64,000 bases of DNA from JANSWY01 sp965228955 (GCA_965228955.1 OZ245848.1:5146001-5210000); one strand, 5' to 3'. Counted from the first letter of the stretch, positions 17,138 through 26,757 are shown. The notes: generated by a model not told the origin, from the letters alone. Translations and numbers: made by a program.

Positions 17138-19498
17138 ATGATTAAAAAGTATTTCAAGTTTAGGAGATGGTGGAAATGGATATTCATTTCCATCATCTCT
17201 TTTTTTGTGATTGTACTACTCCTTCCTCTGCCTGATCCGCTGTTTCAACAGAATTATTCAACCGTACTTGAAGCTAAGGACGGTGAACTACTAGGAGCCA
17301 AAATTGCACCTGATGGACAGTGGCGTTTTCCCAGCTCTGACTCTGTTCCTCAGAAATTTGAAATAGCCTTACTTCACTTTGAGGACGAATATTTCTACAA
17401 ACACCCAGGAGTAAATCCCGTGTCACTCTTTAGAGCAATCCGACAAAATATTGAGGCTGGTGAAATTGTAAGTGGTGGAAGCACACTCACTATGCAGGTT
17501 ATCAGGCTAGCTCGAAATAATCAACCAAGAACTGTTTCTCAAAAACTCTTCGAAACGCTTTTAGCAATCAAACTAGATTTTCTATATAGCAAAGAGGAGA
17601 TTCTTAACATGTACGCTTCCCATGCCCCTTTTGGAGGAAATGTTGTTGGATTGAATGCAGCTTCATGGAGATATTTTGGTAGGCCAGCGTCAGAGTTATC
17701 ATGGGCGGAAGCAGCGTCCTTGGCTGTTTTACCAAATAACCCTTCAGCCATCTTCCCGGGAAGAAACGAAAAACCATATCTTAAAAAAAGAGATGCTCTT
17801 CTTGATAAATTACTTTCAAAAGGCATAATCGATTCAACAACTTGCAAACTATCAAAAGCGGAATCATTACCCGGAAAACCAATTAAAATGCCAGCCTTAG
17901 CTCAACACTTACTATTTCGTTCTGCAAAGGAAGGTTTTGATGGAAAACTGGTGAGAAGTACCATCGACTTCAATTTACAGAATCGCGTAATTCCACAAGT
18001 TGAAAGACATAGCCAGGAACTGGATCAGAATGAAATTCATAATGCTGCAGCAATTGTGATTGAGGTTTCTACTGGTAATGTTTTAGCATATGTCGGAAAT
18101 AGCAATAATCCAGGAGATCATGGACAAAACGTGGATGTCATTACTGCGAGAAGAAGTCCGGGATCTGCCTTAAAACCTGTTTTGTATGCCGCGGCAATGG
18201 ATGAAGGACTCATTACACCAAAGCAGCTTATTCCAGATGTTCCAATAATCTATCAAGGATTCTCACCTAAAAACTTTGATAAAAAATTCAGAGGTGTGGC
18301 CCAGTGCGATCAAGCTCTTTCAAAAAGCCTCAATGTACCATTTGTGAATTTGCTTAAAGAATATGGATATGAGAAATTTCATCAGAAACTACAACAATGT
18401 GGCATCACAACACTCAATGAAAACCCTGACCATTACGGTTTATCAATCGTACTGGGAGGTGCGGAAACTACTCTGTGGGATATGACTTCCATGTATGCAA
18501 GTCTGACAAGATCCATGATAAGATATAATGAAGATGGTGATTCACTGAAATACAATATTGAAGACTTTCATGCGAATACTTATACCAATCAAAATTGGCC
18601 CAAATACAATTCCCAAAAAGAGGGCATTATTAGAGCGGAATCAATCTGGTATATGCTAAAAGCAATGAAAAATGTTGCAAGACCAGAAGAATGGACCGGC
18701 TGGCAACAGTTTGAATCATCCCGTGACATCTCCTGGAAAACAGGTACTAGTTTCGGTTTTAGAGACGCATGGGCAATTGGAATAAGTAAGGATTATGTGG
18801 TAGGAGTTTGGGCTGGTAATGCAGATGGAGAAGGAAGACCCGGGCTCACAGGTGTAAGGTCAGCAGCACCACTAATGCTTAGAATATTTGACTTATTACC
18901 CAAATCAGAAAAAATCAAACAACCTGGAGGGACTGATCACAAAATCTGCCGATTAAGTGGAATGATAGCAACTGAACTATGTCATGATATGGAATTAATG
19001 ATTTTACCAGCTTATATGTCGGAGGGGAATCAATGCACTTATCATAAAAAGATCTGGCTTGACAAAAATGAAAAGTATCAAGTGAATAGTACATGCTACT
19101 CAGTTGCTGATATGGTTGAAAAGAATTGGTTTTCGCTTTCAGCAATTGAAGGATGGTACTTCAGGTCATACAATTCCTCGTATCAAGAGCCTCCCAAATT
19201 CCTCCCTTCTTGCCAATCAGATGCTAAAGTGAATTTTATGGAATTGATTTATCCCAAGAAGTTTACAAAGGTGTATGTCCCAAAAGAGTTAGATGGTAGC
19301 CCTGGACAAGCAATCTTTGAAGTGGCTCATAAAAAACCAGCCACAACTATCTATTGGCACTTAGATGATCAATATCTGGGAAGTACGACCACATTTCATC
19401 AAATGGGCATCAATACTTCAAAAGGACACCATTTACTCAATCTTGTGGACGAAGATGGAAACACCCTGGAGCAAAGATTTGAAGTAGTGAGTAAATAA
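17138..19498 (+). CDS. pbpC: Penicillin-binding protein 1C
   Basis: 786 residues from ATG at 17138 (a GTG three bases earlier is possible; AAGGAG lies just upstream). An N-terminal membrane anchor is followed by a GT51 glycosyltransferase with catalytic Glu in FEDEYFYKHPG and the GGSTLTMQ motif. The transpeptidase domain shows SPGSALK (SxxK), SKSLN (SxN) and KTGTS. A C-terminal BiPBP_C-type beta domain follows. This is the full set for PBP1C, which polymerises and cross-links peptidoglycan in the periplasm. It is second in the operon after the macroglobulin gene. Confidence 0.94.
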   Translation: MIKKYFKFRRWWKWIFISIISFFVIVLLLPLPDPLFQQNYSTVLEAKDGELLGAKIAPDGQWRFPSSDSVPQKFEIALLHFEDEYFYKHPGVNPVSLFRAIRQNIEAGEIVSGGSTLTMQVIRLARNNQPRTVSQKLFETLLAIKLDFLYSKEEILNMYASHAPFGGNVVGLNAASWRYFGRPASELSWAEAASLAVLPNNPSAIFPGRNEKPYLKKRDALLDKLLSKGIIDSTTCKLSKAESLPGKPIKMPALAQHLLFRSAKEGFDGKLVRSTIDFNLQNRVIPQVERHSQELDQNEIHNAAAIVIEVSTGNVLAYVGNSNNPGDHGQNVDVITARRSPGSALKPVLYAAAMDEGLITPKQLIPDVPIIYQGFSPKNFDKKFRGVAQCDQALSKSLNVPFVNLLKEYGYEKFHQKLQQCGITTLNENPDHYGLSIVLGGAETTLWDMTSMYASLTRSMIRYNEDGDSLKYNIEDFHANTYTNQNWPKYNSQKEGIIRAESIWYMLKAMKNVARPEEWTGWQQFESSRDISWKTGTSFGFRDAWAIGISKDYVVGVWAGNADGEGRPGLTGVRSAAPLMLRIFDLLPKSEKIKQPGGTDHKICRLSGMIATELCHDMELMILPAYMSEGNQCTYHKKIWLDKNEKYQVNSTCYSVADMVEKNWFSLSAIEGWYFRSYNSSYQEPPKFLPSCQSDAKVNFMELIYPKKFTKVYVPKELDGSPGQAIFEVAHKKPATTIYWHLDDQYLGSTTTFHQMGINTSKGHHLLNLVDEDGNTLEQRFEVVSK

Positions 19499-19525
19499 AT
19501 TCTCAATTCTCGAAACCATATTCCC

Positions 19526-19537
19526 GAACGATCGTTC
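19526..19537. promoter_or_regulatory. Operator-like palindrome before tetR
   Basis: Perfect 12-base palindrome GAACGATCGTTC centred about 30 bases before the TetR ATG. The arms GAACG/CGTTC recur at 20145-20156, before the next gene, which supports autoregulation by the TetR protein. Confidence 0.7.
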
Positions 19538-19560
19538 TGTATAGTGAAAATAAAATTAAT

Positions 19561-20124
19561 ATGGCCAATTTAAAATACAGTCAGAACGAAGTAATTCAAT
19601 CTCTACTTGAGGTTTTCCGGAAAGTGGGATACGATGGTGCCAGTCTGCAGCAACTGGCCAATGCTACTGGTTTGAAAAAGTCCAGTCTTTATCACCGCTT
19701 CCCAAATGGGAAAAAGCAAATGGCCGAAGAAGTACTCAAAGCAGTTAATGATTGGGTGAAAGAAAATATTTTCGGACTACTTCACGGCACTTCCGATCCA
19801 GCTTCACGTAGGGACCAGGTATTCAGTAACATTAAAGAATTGTATGCTGAAGGTAAAACTCCTTGTATCCTTGGGTCACTTTGTACGGAATCAGGATTAG
19901 ATCATTTCTCACCTCTAATTCAAGATGCTTTTGATGATTGGTTATCAGGCTTTACAAAACTGGGAGTTGATTTTGGGTTAACAGACTCAGATGCTGAACA
20001 ATTGGCAGAAGAAGTGATCATAAAAATTCAAGGCAGTTTGGTAGTAAGCAGAGGAGTAAAGAATCATCAGATATTTCTGAGAGCAATTGAATCATTGAGA
20101 GATTCATACAAAATGACGGAATAA
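19561..20124 (+). CDS. TetR/AcrR-family transcriptional regulator
   Basis: 187 residues. The N-terminal helix-turn-helix is typical: VIQSLLEVFRKVGYDGASL, then QLANATGLKKSSLYHRFPNGKKQMAEEV. The C-terminal ligand domain resembles the YxaF/LmrA-type group (TetR_C), with GSLCTESGLDH near residue 100. Matching GAACGnnCGTTC palindromes lie upstream of this gene and of the next one, 41 bases downstream. It is therefore probably a local repressor released by a small molecule. The ligand is unknown. Confidence 0.88.
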   Translation: MANLKYSQNEVIQSLLEVFRKVGYDGASLQQLANATGLKKSSLYHRFPNGKKQMAEEVLKAVNDWVKENIFGLLHGTSDPASRRDQVFSNIKELYAEGKTPCILGSLCTESGLDHFSPLIQDAFDDWLSGFTKLGVDFGLTDSDAEQLAEEVIIKIQGSLVVSRGVKNHQIFLRAIESLRDSYKMTE

Positions 20125-20144
20125 AAAAATTTAATCTAAATAAC

Positions 20145-20156
20145 GAACGAACGTTC
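20145..20156. promoter_or_regulatory. Second TetR operator-like site
   Basis: GAACGAACGTTC, with arms GAACG/CGTTC identical to the site at 19526-19537 and flanked by C and G that extend the dyad (20144-20157). It ends 9 bases before the ATG of the oxidase-like gene, where a bound repressor would block transcription start. Confidence 0.7.
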
Positions 20157-20165
20157 GGTTTTAAT

Positions 20166-20771
20166 ATGGCTAAGAACTTTGCAGAAATAACATTTACAGA
20201 CAGTGTCAAAAAGGCACAGGAAAAGTATGGATCAAGGGAGGTCTATGCTAAAGTAGAAAAAAGGCTCCCAGAGCAAAAAGATCTCTACCTAAGAGAAATG
20301 ACTCATATAGAACGAATGGATGGGTTTTACATGTCAAGTGTAGGTGAAAATGGGTGGCCTTATGTTCAATTCAGAGGAGGGCCAAAAGGCTTTTTGAAAG
20401 TAATAGACCAGAACACCCTAGGCTATGCCGACTTCAAAGGAAATCTGCAATACATCAGTACAGGTAACATTACTTCCACAAAAAAAGTAGCTTTAATTTT
20501 ACTCCACTACCCAACCAAGACAAGATTAAAGATCTGGGCAAACGCCGAAATACAAGATCCAAAAGAAAACCCAGAATTAACAGCCAAGCTTGTTGATGAG
20601 GAATATCAGGCAACAGTTGAACGTTTAGTATTATTCAAAATAGAAGCCTACGATTGGAATTGTCCACAGCACATTACTCCAAGATATACTTTGGAGGAAA
20701 TCAAGCAGTTGATGCATCAACATCCTGAATTAGCGGAGGATTTATGTCCCTCCAGATCATTAAAAGAATAA
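20166..20771 (+). CDS. Pyridoxamine 5'-phosphate oxidase-family flavoprotein
   Basis: 201 residues. A split-barrel flavin-binding fold is indicated by FYMSSVGENGWPYVQFRGGPKGFLKV (in two parts), LGYADFKGNLQYISTGNI, KVALILLHYPTKTRLKIWANAEI and RLVLFKIEAYDWNCPQHITPRY. This matches the PNPOx-like branch often annotated as a general stress or FMN-binding oxidoreductase, not the true PdxH. The substrate is unknown. It sits directly behind a TetR operator and the tetR gene, so it is probably the repressor's target, perhaps handling the inducing compound. gap follows 13 bases later and may be partly read from the same promoter. Confidence 0.85.
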   Translation: MAKNFAEITFTDSVKKAQEKYGSREVYAKVEKRLPEQKDLYLREMTHIERMDGFYMSSVGENGWPYVQFRGGPKGFLKVIDQNTLGYADFKGNLQYISTGNITSTKKVALILLHYPTKTRLKIWANAEIQDPKENPELTAKLVDEEYQATVERLVLFKIEAYDWNCPQHITPRYTLEEIKQLMHQHPELAEDLCPSRSLKE

Positions 20772-20784
20772 ATCAAACACTAAA

Positions 20785-21771
20785 ATGAAACGAATAGCAA
20801 TTAATGGGTTTGGCCGGATAGGTCGGGCTGCATTAAAGATCATTACTGATACTCCAGATATGGAGGTGGTCGCAATCAACGACTTATTTCCAGTAGATAA
20901 CGCTGCATATCTATTGAAATATGATAGCATATATGGAAGATATGATAAACCAGTAAGCCATGATGAAAATAAACTTATTGTTGATGGATTTGGAATCAAT
21001 TATTCTTCAATCAAAAAGCCGGAAGAACTGCCGTGGAAAGAACTGGGAATTGATGTGGTAATCGAAAGCACCGGAGTATTCACAAAACAGGAAGATGCAG
21101 AAAAGCATATTAAAGCAGGTGCAAAAAATGTTGTAATCTCCGGTCCGACGAATAGCCTGGACACTCCAACTGTTGTTCATGGAGTAAATACTGAAGATGG
21201 CAAAACCAATGTCTTCTCATGTGCCAGCTGTACCACAAATAATATTAGCCCAATCATTGAGATTCTAGGAAGAACTGTCGGTGTAAAAAAAGCAATCCTG
21301 AACACCACTCATGCCTACACAGCATCTCAATCTTTAATGGATTCACCTTCCAAAAAAACCAGGATGGGACGTGCAGCTGCTATGAACCTGGTTCCCACCA
21401 CAACGGGAGCCGCAATTGCTACAACAAAAGCTCTTCCTGAATTTCAAGGGAAGTTTGATGGAGTTGCGGTAAGGACACCAGTGCCTGTTGGGTCTATTTC
21501 AGACATCACTTTTGTAGCATCTAGACCAACAACTGTGAGAGAAATCAACGAAGTGCTTTCAAAAGAAGCTGCAACAGATAGGTATAAGGAAATTATTGAT
21601 GTAACTGATGAACCTCTTGTTTCAAGTGACATAGTTCAAAGTCCTTTCGCCTCAATTGTGGATCTATCCATGACCAAAGTTGTAGACGGAGACCTGGTTA
21701 AAATTATGACCTGGTATGATAACGAATGGGGATTTTCCAATCAGATGATCCGACAAATCAAAGAATTGTAA
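20785..21771 (+). CDS. gap: Type I glyceraldehyde-3-phosphate dehydrogenase
   Basis: 328 residues. NAD-binding NGFGRIGR at residues 7-14, Asp33 in INDL (NAD preference), and the catalytic ASCTTN with Cys149. His in the HAYTASQ segment and the C-terminal TWYDNEWGFSNQM are as in classical GAPDH. It converts glyceraldehyde-3-phosphate to 1,3-bisphosphoglycerate in glycolysis. The neighbouring genes are not glycolytic. A hairpin plus T run lies just downstream. Confidence 0.95.
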   Translation: MKRIAINGFGRIGRAALKIITDTPDMEVVAINDLFPVDNAAYLLKYDSIYGRYDKPVSHDENKLIVDGFGINYSSIKKPEELPWKELGIDVVIESTGVFTKQEDAEKHIKAGAKNVVISGPTNSLDTPTVVHGVNTEDGKTNVFSCASCTTNNISPIIEILGRTVGVKKAILNTTHAYTASQSLMDSPSKKTRMGRAAAMNLVPTTTGAAIATTKALPEFQGKFDGVAVRTPVPVGSISDITFVASRPTTVREINEVLSKEAATDRYKEIIDVTDEPLVSSDIVQSPFASIVDLSMTKVVDGDLVKIMTWYDNEWGFSNQMIRQIKEL

Positions 21772-21792
21772 GTAGCCTGTTTATATGTACAA

Positions 21793-21835
21793 GTCCTGGT
21801 ACTTACTGCTCAAGTATTGCCAGGACATCTTTTTT
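21793..21835 (+). terminator. Intrinsic terminator after gap
   Basis: Stem GTCCTGG (21793-21799) / CCAGGAC (21820-21826), extended by TACTT/AAGTA, then six T residues. The hairpin includes the stop codon and last codons of the convergent LytTR gene. Confidence 0.7.
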
Positions 21836-22534
21836 ATAGCTCCTACTGATTGGTAAACTTTGATCATTGACTGACAGACTTTCTTTATTGAATGAAGAGA
21901 TGTGAGATCGGTTCACAAGATAAGACCTATGAATTCTCAAAAACTGATTTTCTAACTTTTCCTGTAAGCTGCTTATTTTTTCTTTAGTAATCACAACCTG
22001 TGAATCGGTATGAATTTTCACATAATTATTAAGGCTTTCTACATATAGAATATCATCAACCTTTAAAGGAACATTTTTGCGCTCAGATTTTACTGTGATA
22101 ATTTTCTCTTCTTCCTTCTGAACTGGTTGCGACCATCGCTTGATCAAATAGATTATTGCACTGATGAAAATGATGAAATAATTAGCTACTCCGAGTAAAA
22201 TCAGATTACTTCCAATTGGCGACATTCTTTCGATTGCATAGTCGGCCATCACTATAAAAGCCAGTAACATGACCATTGCCTGCATATACAGAGAAATGAC
22301 AAATGTAAAACCAGCATATATCCCAAATTTGAAGTATTGCTTTTCGAATAATAGTCGTGGCAATAGGTAGTAATTGAAAATATAGGAAGTAGTAGCCGCC
22401 ACAGGCACCAGCATAAATACAAATCCAAGTGTAAAGAGGAATCCTGACTGTTTGTATCCAATAAAGAACACCAGAAATACTCCTGCTGCTGTCCAAAAAG
22501 CGATGTGCTGTAAAATTCGTTTCCTTGGTATCAT
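21803..22534 (-). CDS. Membrane-bound LytTR-family DNA-binding regulator
   Basis: 243 residues. Four hydrophobic segments (about 10-30, 38-58, 72-95, 105-130) are followed by a cytoplasmic LytTR domain at about 145-243: KSERKNVPLKVDDILYVES, NYVKIHT, LQEKLE, FLRIHRSYLVN and SRSYKKDV. LytTR domains bind DNA through beta strands. Membrane-LytTR proteins without a receiver are common in Bacteroidota and often act near small transporters or quorum genes. The divergent gene at 22700, encoding an ExbB-like protein, is a possible target. No direct-repeat LytTR site was identified. Confidence 0.85.
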   Translation of the reverse strand: MIPRKRILQHIAFWTAAGVFLVFFIGYKQSGFLFTLGFVFMLVPVAATTSYIFNYYLLPRLLFEKQYFKFGIYAGFTFVISLYMQAMVMLLAFIVMADYAIERMSPIGSNLILLGVANYFIIFISAIIYLIKRWSQPVQKEEEKIITVKSERKNVPLKVDDILYVESLNNYVKIHTDSQVVITKEKISSLQEKLENQFLRIHRSYLVNRSHISSFNKESLSVNDQSLPISRSYKKDVLAILEQ

Positions 22535-22699
22535 TGATTCAAATAGAATAAAAAAACAGGAGAAATAACTACATTGTTGATGAATGACCTGTTTAGAGAT
22601 GGATTTGACATAGGAACCAAATGGTCATCCCTCTACATTTGCTTCATCCGGATTAAATAAAAACGCTAGCAAATGTTGAACAATCAAAAATCATGAACG

Positions 22700-23080
22700 A
22701 TGATCAAATTAATTTCTGACGGTGGACCATTATTTACTATTCCACTTGTCCTATTTTTTCTAATAAATGTGGTCTTGATCACACGAAACGCCACTTTGCT
22801 TTACAGTAATAAATTCGACTCGATTGATATAGCAAAAAAATCAATAGAGTATATCAAATACATTGGAATTCTAGCATTCTCATGGGGTCTGCTTGGCCAA
22901 TTAATTGGGCTTTACAGTGCCTTTGAGTTTATTCAGCAATCAGGAGGTATCGATCCAAAAATCCTCATGGCAGGAATCAGGGTATCCTCAATAACCACAG
23001 TTATAGGTCTTTCAATATTTGTCATTTCCTACGCTGGTTGGATTTTGCTGACAGTGAGAATGAACAAAACATTTTCTTGA
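22700..23080 (+). CDS. Small MotA/TolQ/ExbB-like membrane protein
   Basis: 126 residues with three membrane segments (about 9-29, 52-75, 95-118). The stretch GLLGQLIGLYSAFEFIQ and the final ISSITTVIGLSIF-type segment (residues near 97-109) match the proton-channel core of MotA/TolQ/ExbB proteins. It is shorter than ExbB (about 220-240) and has no ExbD/TolR neighbour. A TACATTTG box lies at 22634-22641, 58 bases upstream of the start, without a clear -33. Related short proteins are found alone in Bacteroidota. The role is unknown; it may assemble with an ExbD elsewhere. Confidence 0.7.
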   Translation: MIKLISDGGPLFTIPLVLFFLINVVLITRNATLLYSNKFDSIDIAKKSIEYIKYIGILAFSWGLLGQLIGLYSAFEFIQQSGGIDPKILMAGIRVSSITTVIGLSIFVISYAGWILLTVRMNKTFS

Positions 23081-23093
23081 GAAATATCGAGAT

Positions 23094-23120
23094 TAAGCTG
23101 GGTACAAAGTACCTGGCTTA
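23094..23120. terminator. Bidirectional terminator between ExbB-like and kinase genes
   Basis: Twelve-pair stem TAAGCTGGGTAC / GTACCTGGCTTA (two G-T wobbles) with an AAA loop, followed by GTTTTC. It overlaps the last codon of the convergent kinase gene. Confidence 0.65.
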
Positions 23121-26100
23121 GTTTTCATATTGCTGAAGTGAGATCACAAATTCAGTTCCTTCATCAGGCACACTAAGCACATCAATCTCTCCAGAGTGTT
23201 TCATTATGATAGATCGTGAAATATAGAGACCCAATCCTGTGCCTTTTCCAGGTCCTTTTGTAGTGTAGAATGGTTCGTAAATATTGCTAATGACCAATTC
23301 GTCCATTCCTCCTCCATTGTCTTTGAAGGAAAGCTTGATTTTTCCATTTTCAACACCACCTTCAATGATAATAACAGGCTTATCAACTGATTGTAAAGCG
23401 TCAATACTGTTTTTGATAATATTGATAAATACCTGATTCAACTCCACAGCATTACCTAACACCGCAAGATTGGGTTCAAGGTTCATTTCAAACTTGATAT
23501 CTGATTGTCCTTTTTCAATTAAGAACACACAAGCAGAAAGTAACTCATTTATATCAACCACAATTTTTTTATTCCCTACATTCCTTTCAGTAGGTGTTAG
23601 ATCAAGTAGGTTACGAATAATTTGTGAGGCCTTTTTTGATCCATCTGCAATATGATCCAATAACATATTCATTTCTTCGAACAGACCAGAATTGTCCTTT
23701 AGCTGTTGATCATTTAGAATTGCCTTTATTTCTCCAATATCTCGTTTAACCGGACCAATTACCCCTCCAATGAAATTCAATGGATTATTTAATTCATGGG
23801 CCAAGCCGGCGGCTAAAAACCCAATTGATGCCATCTTCTCTGATTCGATCAATTGACCCTGCGTAGACTTTAGTTGTTTGATGGCTTCTTCTAATTCTAT
23901 ATTTCGTTTTCTTAACTCACCAAATGCCTTTGCCAGTTTATCACTCTCTTCATCAATCAATTTACTTTGAGCCAGGATTCTTTCATTCTGAGCTTTAATC
24001 TGAATGTTTGCCTTGTGCAGACTCCTGTTTTTTTCTTCCAGCTCCAGAGTACGCTTGTTAACTTCTCCAAGGAGAGCCACTTTTAGTGCTTTAGAACGAC
24101 TTGCTTTTTGATAAATCAGATAACCCAGTACGACCGCACCAACGAAAATGCAAAGCGATATAAACCATACAGATTTCCATATTGGAGGAGTAATTTCGAC
24201 TTTTAGTGTCTTAATATCTTCATTCCAGATTCCATTTCCATTGGAAGCCCTTACTTTAAAAGTGTATGTTCCCGATCCAACGTCATGATAGGAAGCTTCA
24301 AGATTATCACCAGGTAATTCAATCCAATCCGGATCATAGCCTTCAAGTTTATAGGCCAGTTTTACCTTCTCACCAGCAAACATATCCAAAGCATTGACTT
24401 TGAAACTAAATAACCTATCATGCTCAGAAAATTCAACTTCCTGCACCTTCGATACTGACATAGGTAAAGTCTCTGTTTCACCAGGTTTTAGCCATTTACT
24501 CATCAATTTAAGTCCCTCAATGACCGGAATTGCTTGATTTTCGAATGGTTTAGTATTATTAGGATCGAATGAAACCAAACCATCGGCTGTACCAAACAAA
24601 AGTTTTCCATCAGCAGAATTTGCTCTGGAATTCACAAGAAAGAAATCGGATGGGAGACCATCAGACCTTTTATATTGAGTAAACAATCTTGACTGGGTAT
24701 CGAACCTTGTTAATCCTTGTCCGGAACCGCACCATAATACGCCAGAATCATCAAGTTTTAGAGAAGTAATATCATTTGAGGCTAAGCCATCAGTTGTATT
24801 ATAATTTAAAAAATCTGATGTTGAGAAATCGAATCTCATTAGTCCACCACCATTTGATCCTATCCAGATTCCTTTCTTATCACTAGCTAAGCTAATTATA
24901 TCATTGCTGGACATATCATGAGTAGCTGTTTGAAAGTGTGAAAACAGTTCAGAATCAGCATTAAATTGAACTCTGCTTATCCCGTTTCTCTTTGCGACCC
25001 AAAGGTCTCCATTGACATCCCTTGCAACATCCTGAACTCTGCCAATAATTAATTCCGGCAGTACCCTAATAAACCTATTTTCTTCCCTCTTAAACTTTAA
25101 CAGACCATCCCAGGTACCAACCCAAATCTCATTTGATTCATCTATGTGGATGCTTAAGATACCGCTATGCACAAATTCACTTTTGTGATCGTTGGAAGTC
25201 AGGTATGTCTTAATAACTCTACCTGAGATACTGTTAATTCCATTCTCTGTACCTACCCAAACAACTCCTGATTGATCAATTGCCAAAGTAGCGATACTAC
25301 TGTTGGAAATTGAATTGTGATTCTCATTTTGATAGTAATTTGATACTTCTTTAGTTACCGGATTAAATCTGTTAAGACCATTTTGGGTGCCTATCCAAAT
25401 ATGACGCTTACCAGCGGCAACAGCAGTTATATAGTTATTGGAAATATTACCTATTAAATTAGAATTGTTTCTTCTAGTTACATCAAACGGATACCTATTC
25501 TTGACATATTTACTAACCCCCCCAGCTGTTCCGATCCAGATTATTCCTTCTTTGGAACAGAGCAATGATCTTGAATGATTATTCACAAGACTATATTCAT
25601 TATCCGCATCATGTAGTAGCTGAATCAATTTGTCGCTTTCTCGGATCCATTTGAACAATCCATAGTCAGAAGCTATCCAAACATTACCATTCGAGTCTTC
25701 AAAAATATCCTTTACGAACTCTATTTCTGGGAATAAGGGTTCAATCACAAAGGAGGTATTATCAAATTTGGCCAGAGAAACACCTTTGTCGGTACCTATC
25801 CAAATTACATTATTGGAGTCCTGGTAAAGAGCTTTTACAAATGAATTTGGTAGAGTTGCCGAATTGCTAATATTAACAAAGCTTGAATTGCTGGGATCAA
25901 ACAAAGAAATACCATTGTCAGTCCCTAAAATCAGTCTATCTTCAATTTCCAGGATTTCTTTAACGTGATTACTCGGAATTCCATTTTGGCTGTTAGTGTC
26001 AAATTGATACCAGTCCTCAAAGTCCTTTGTAACCGTATTGAACTTCAATAGTCCCATACCAGACGCCCCTATCCAAAGATTGTTTTGGCTATCAACAAAC

Positions 26101-26519
26101 AGCGACCTGATACTTTTATCAATCAGTATATCGGCTGAATCAAATACTGTGGAAAAACTTTGAAAATTCTCTTTATCCGGATCGTATCGGTTTAGACCTT
26201 TTCTGGTCCCAAGCCATATATTACCTTTTTGGTCAATTGCGATTGATTGTATATTGTTACTGGAAATAGATAAAGAATCATCTGGATTTGACGCATATAA
26301 TTTGAAGTTTCTTCCATCATATCTGTGGAGTCCTCCATCCGTTCCAATCCAAATGTAGCCCAAAGCATCCTGTGCCATGCAAGCTACATTGAGACCTCTA
26401 ATGCCATCCTCGTCAGTAAGATTTTCAAATTTATATGAGAATTGCGTCACATCCGGCTGAGAAAAAACCAGAGTGCACACAAGTGTCAAGCATCCGATAA
26501 AGAAGAAGTGCTTTTTCAA
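23118..26519 (-). CDS. Giant two-propeller (Reg_prop/Y_Y_Y) sensor histidine kinase
   Basis: 1133 residues. The signal peptide ends VFSQ. It is followed by about 14 Reg_prop repeats (recurrent GIWIGT, NVWIASDYGL and LWIGASGMGLLKF-type units) forming two periplasmic propellers, a Y_Y_Y domain (LAYKLEGYDPDWIELPG), a membrane helix near 790-812, a coiled coil (about 820-895), then HisKA (AAGLAHELNNPLNFIGG) and HATPase_c (NIIKNSIDA, DNGGGMDE, GTGLGLYISRSI). There is no receiver or AraC domain, unlike many Bacteroides HTCS proteins. The start is TTG at 26519: it gives a perfect signal peptide, and a TAG lies two codons upstream. The ligand is unknown and no polysaccharide locus is adjacent. Confidence 0.9.
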   Translation of the reverse strand: MKKHFFFIGCLTLVCTLVFSQPDVTQFSYKFENLTDEDGIRGLNVACMAQDALGYIWIGTDGGLHRYDGRNFKLYASNPDDSLSISSNNIQSIAIDQKGNIWLGTRKGLNRYDPDKENFQSFSTVFDSADILIDKSIRSLFVDSQNNLWIGASGMGLLKFNTVTKDFEDWYQFDTNSQNGIPSNHVKEILEIEDRLILGTDNGISLFDPSNSSFVNISNSATLPNSFVKALYQDSNNVIWIGTDKGVSLAKFDNTSFVIEPLFPEIEFVKDIFEDSNGNVWIASDYGLFKWIRESDKLIQLLHDADNEYSLVNNHSRSLLCSKEGIIWIGTAGGVSKYVKNRYPFDVTRRNNSNLIGNISNNYITAVAAGKRHIWIGTQNGLNRFNPVTKEVSNYYQNENHNSISNSSIATLAIDQSGVVWVGTENGINSISGRVIKTYLTSNDHKSEFVHSGILSIHIDESNEIWVGTWDGLLKFKREENRFIRVLPELIIGRVQDVARDVNGDLWVAKRNGISRVQFNADSELFSHFQTATHDMSSNDIISLASDKKGIWIGSNGGGLMRFDFSTSDFLNYNTTDGLASNDITSLKLDDSGVLWCGSGQGLTRFDTQSRLFTQYKRSDGLPSDFFLVNSRANSADGKLLFGTADGLVSFDPNNTKPFENQAIPVIEGLKLMSKWLKPGETETLPMSVSKVQEVEFSEHDRLFSFKVNALDMFAGEKVKLAYKLEGYDPDWIELPGDNLEASYHDVGSGTYTFKVRASNGNGIWNEDIKTLKVEITPPIWKSVWFISLCIFVGAVVLGYLIYQKASRSKALKVALLGEVNKRTLELEEKNRSLHKANIQIKAQNERILAQSKLIDEESDKLAKAFGELRKRNIELEEAIKQLKSTQGQLIESEKMASIGFLAAGLAHELNNPLNFIGGVIGPVKRDIGEIKAILNDQQLKDNSGLFEEMNMLLDHIADGSKKASQIIRNLLDLTPTERNVGNKKIVVDINELLSACVFLIEKGQSDIKFEMNLEPNLAVLGNAVELNQVFINIIKNSIDALQSVDKPVIIIEGGVENGKIKLSFKDNGGGMDELVISNIYEPFYTTKGPGKGTGLGLYISRSIIMKHSGEIDVLSVPDEGTEFVISLQQYEN

Positions 26520-26757
26520 AATTCGCTAGCTGTTGAAAGACATCAAATTAATCAATTAAAGGCAAACAAGCCAGAAACAACGAGTCGCAATAGTGCCACT
26601 CAATAGTAAAAAAGGCAATGTAATTGTAGTCAGCAGGGATAATTATGATGTGGTATGATGCGTCTATTACAATTTGAAGTATTTATTGAGAAAAAGAACG
26701 TCATGGTGAATTAAAAAAAAGCAACTATTGTTGCTGTAGATTGAAAGAATCTCCAAG

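Noticed and set aside
22634..22641. TACATTTG box before the ExbB-like gene as a full promoter
   Set aside because: The nearest upstream TTTG is 26 bases away, too far for the usual -33/-7 spacing, so it was mentioned only in the gene entry.
23118..26519. Propeller kinase as a complete hybrid two-component system with AraC output
   Set aside because: The protein ends right after the HATPase domain; no receiver or HTH domain follows and none is encoded next to it.
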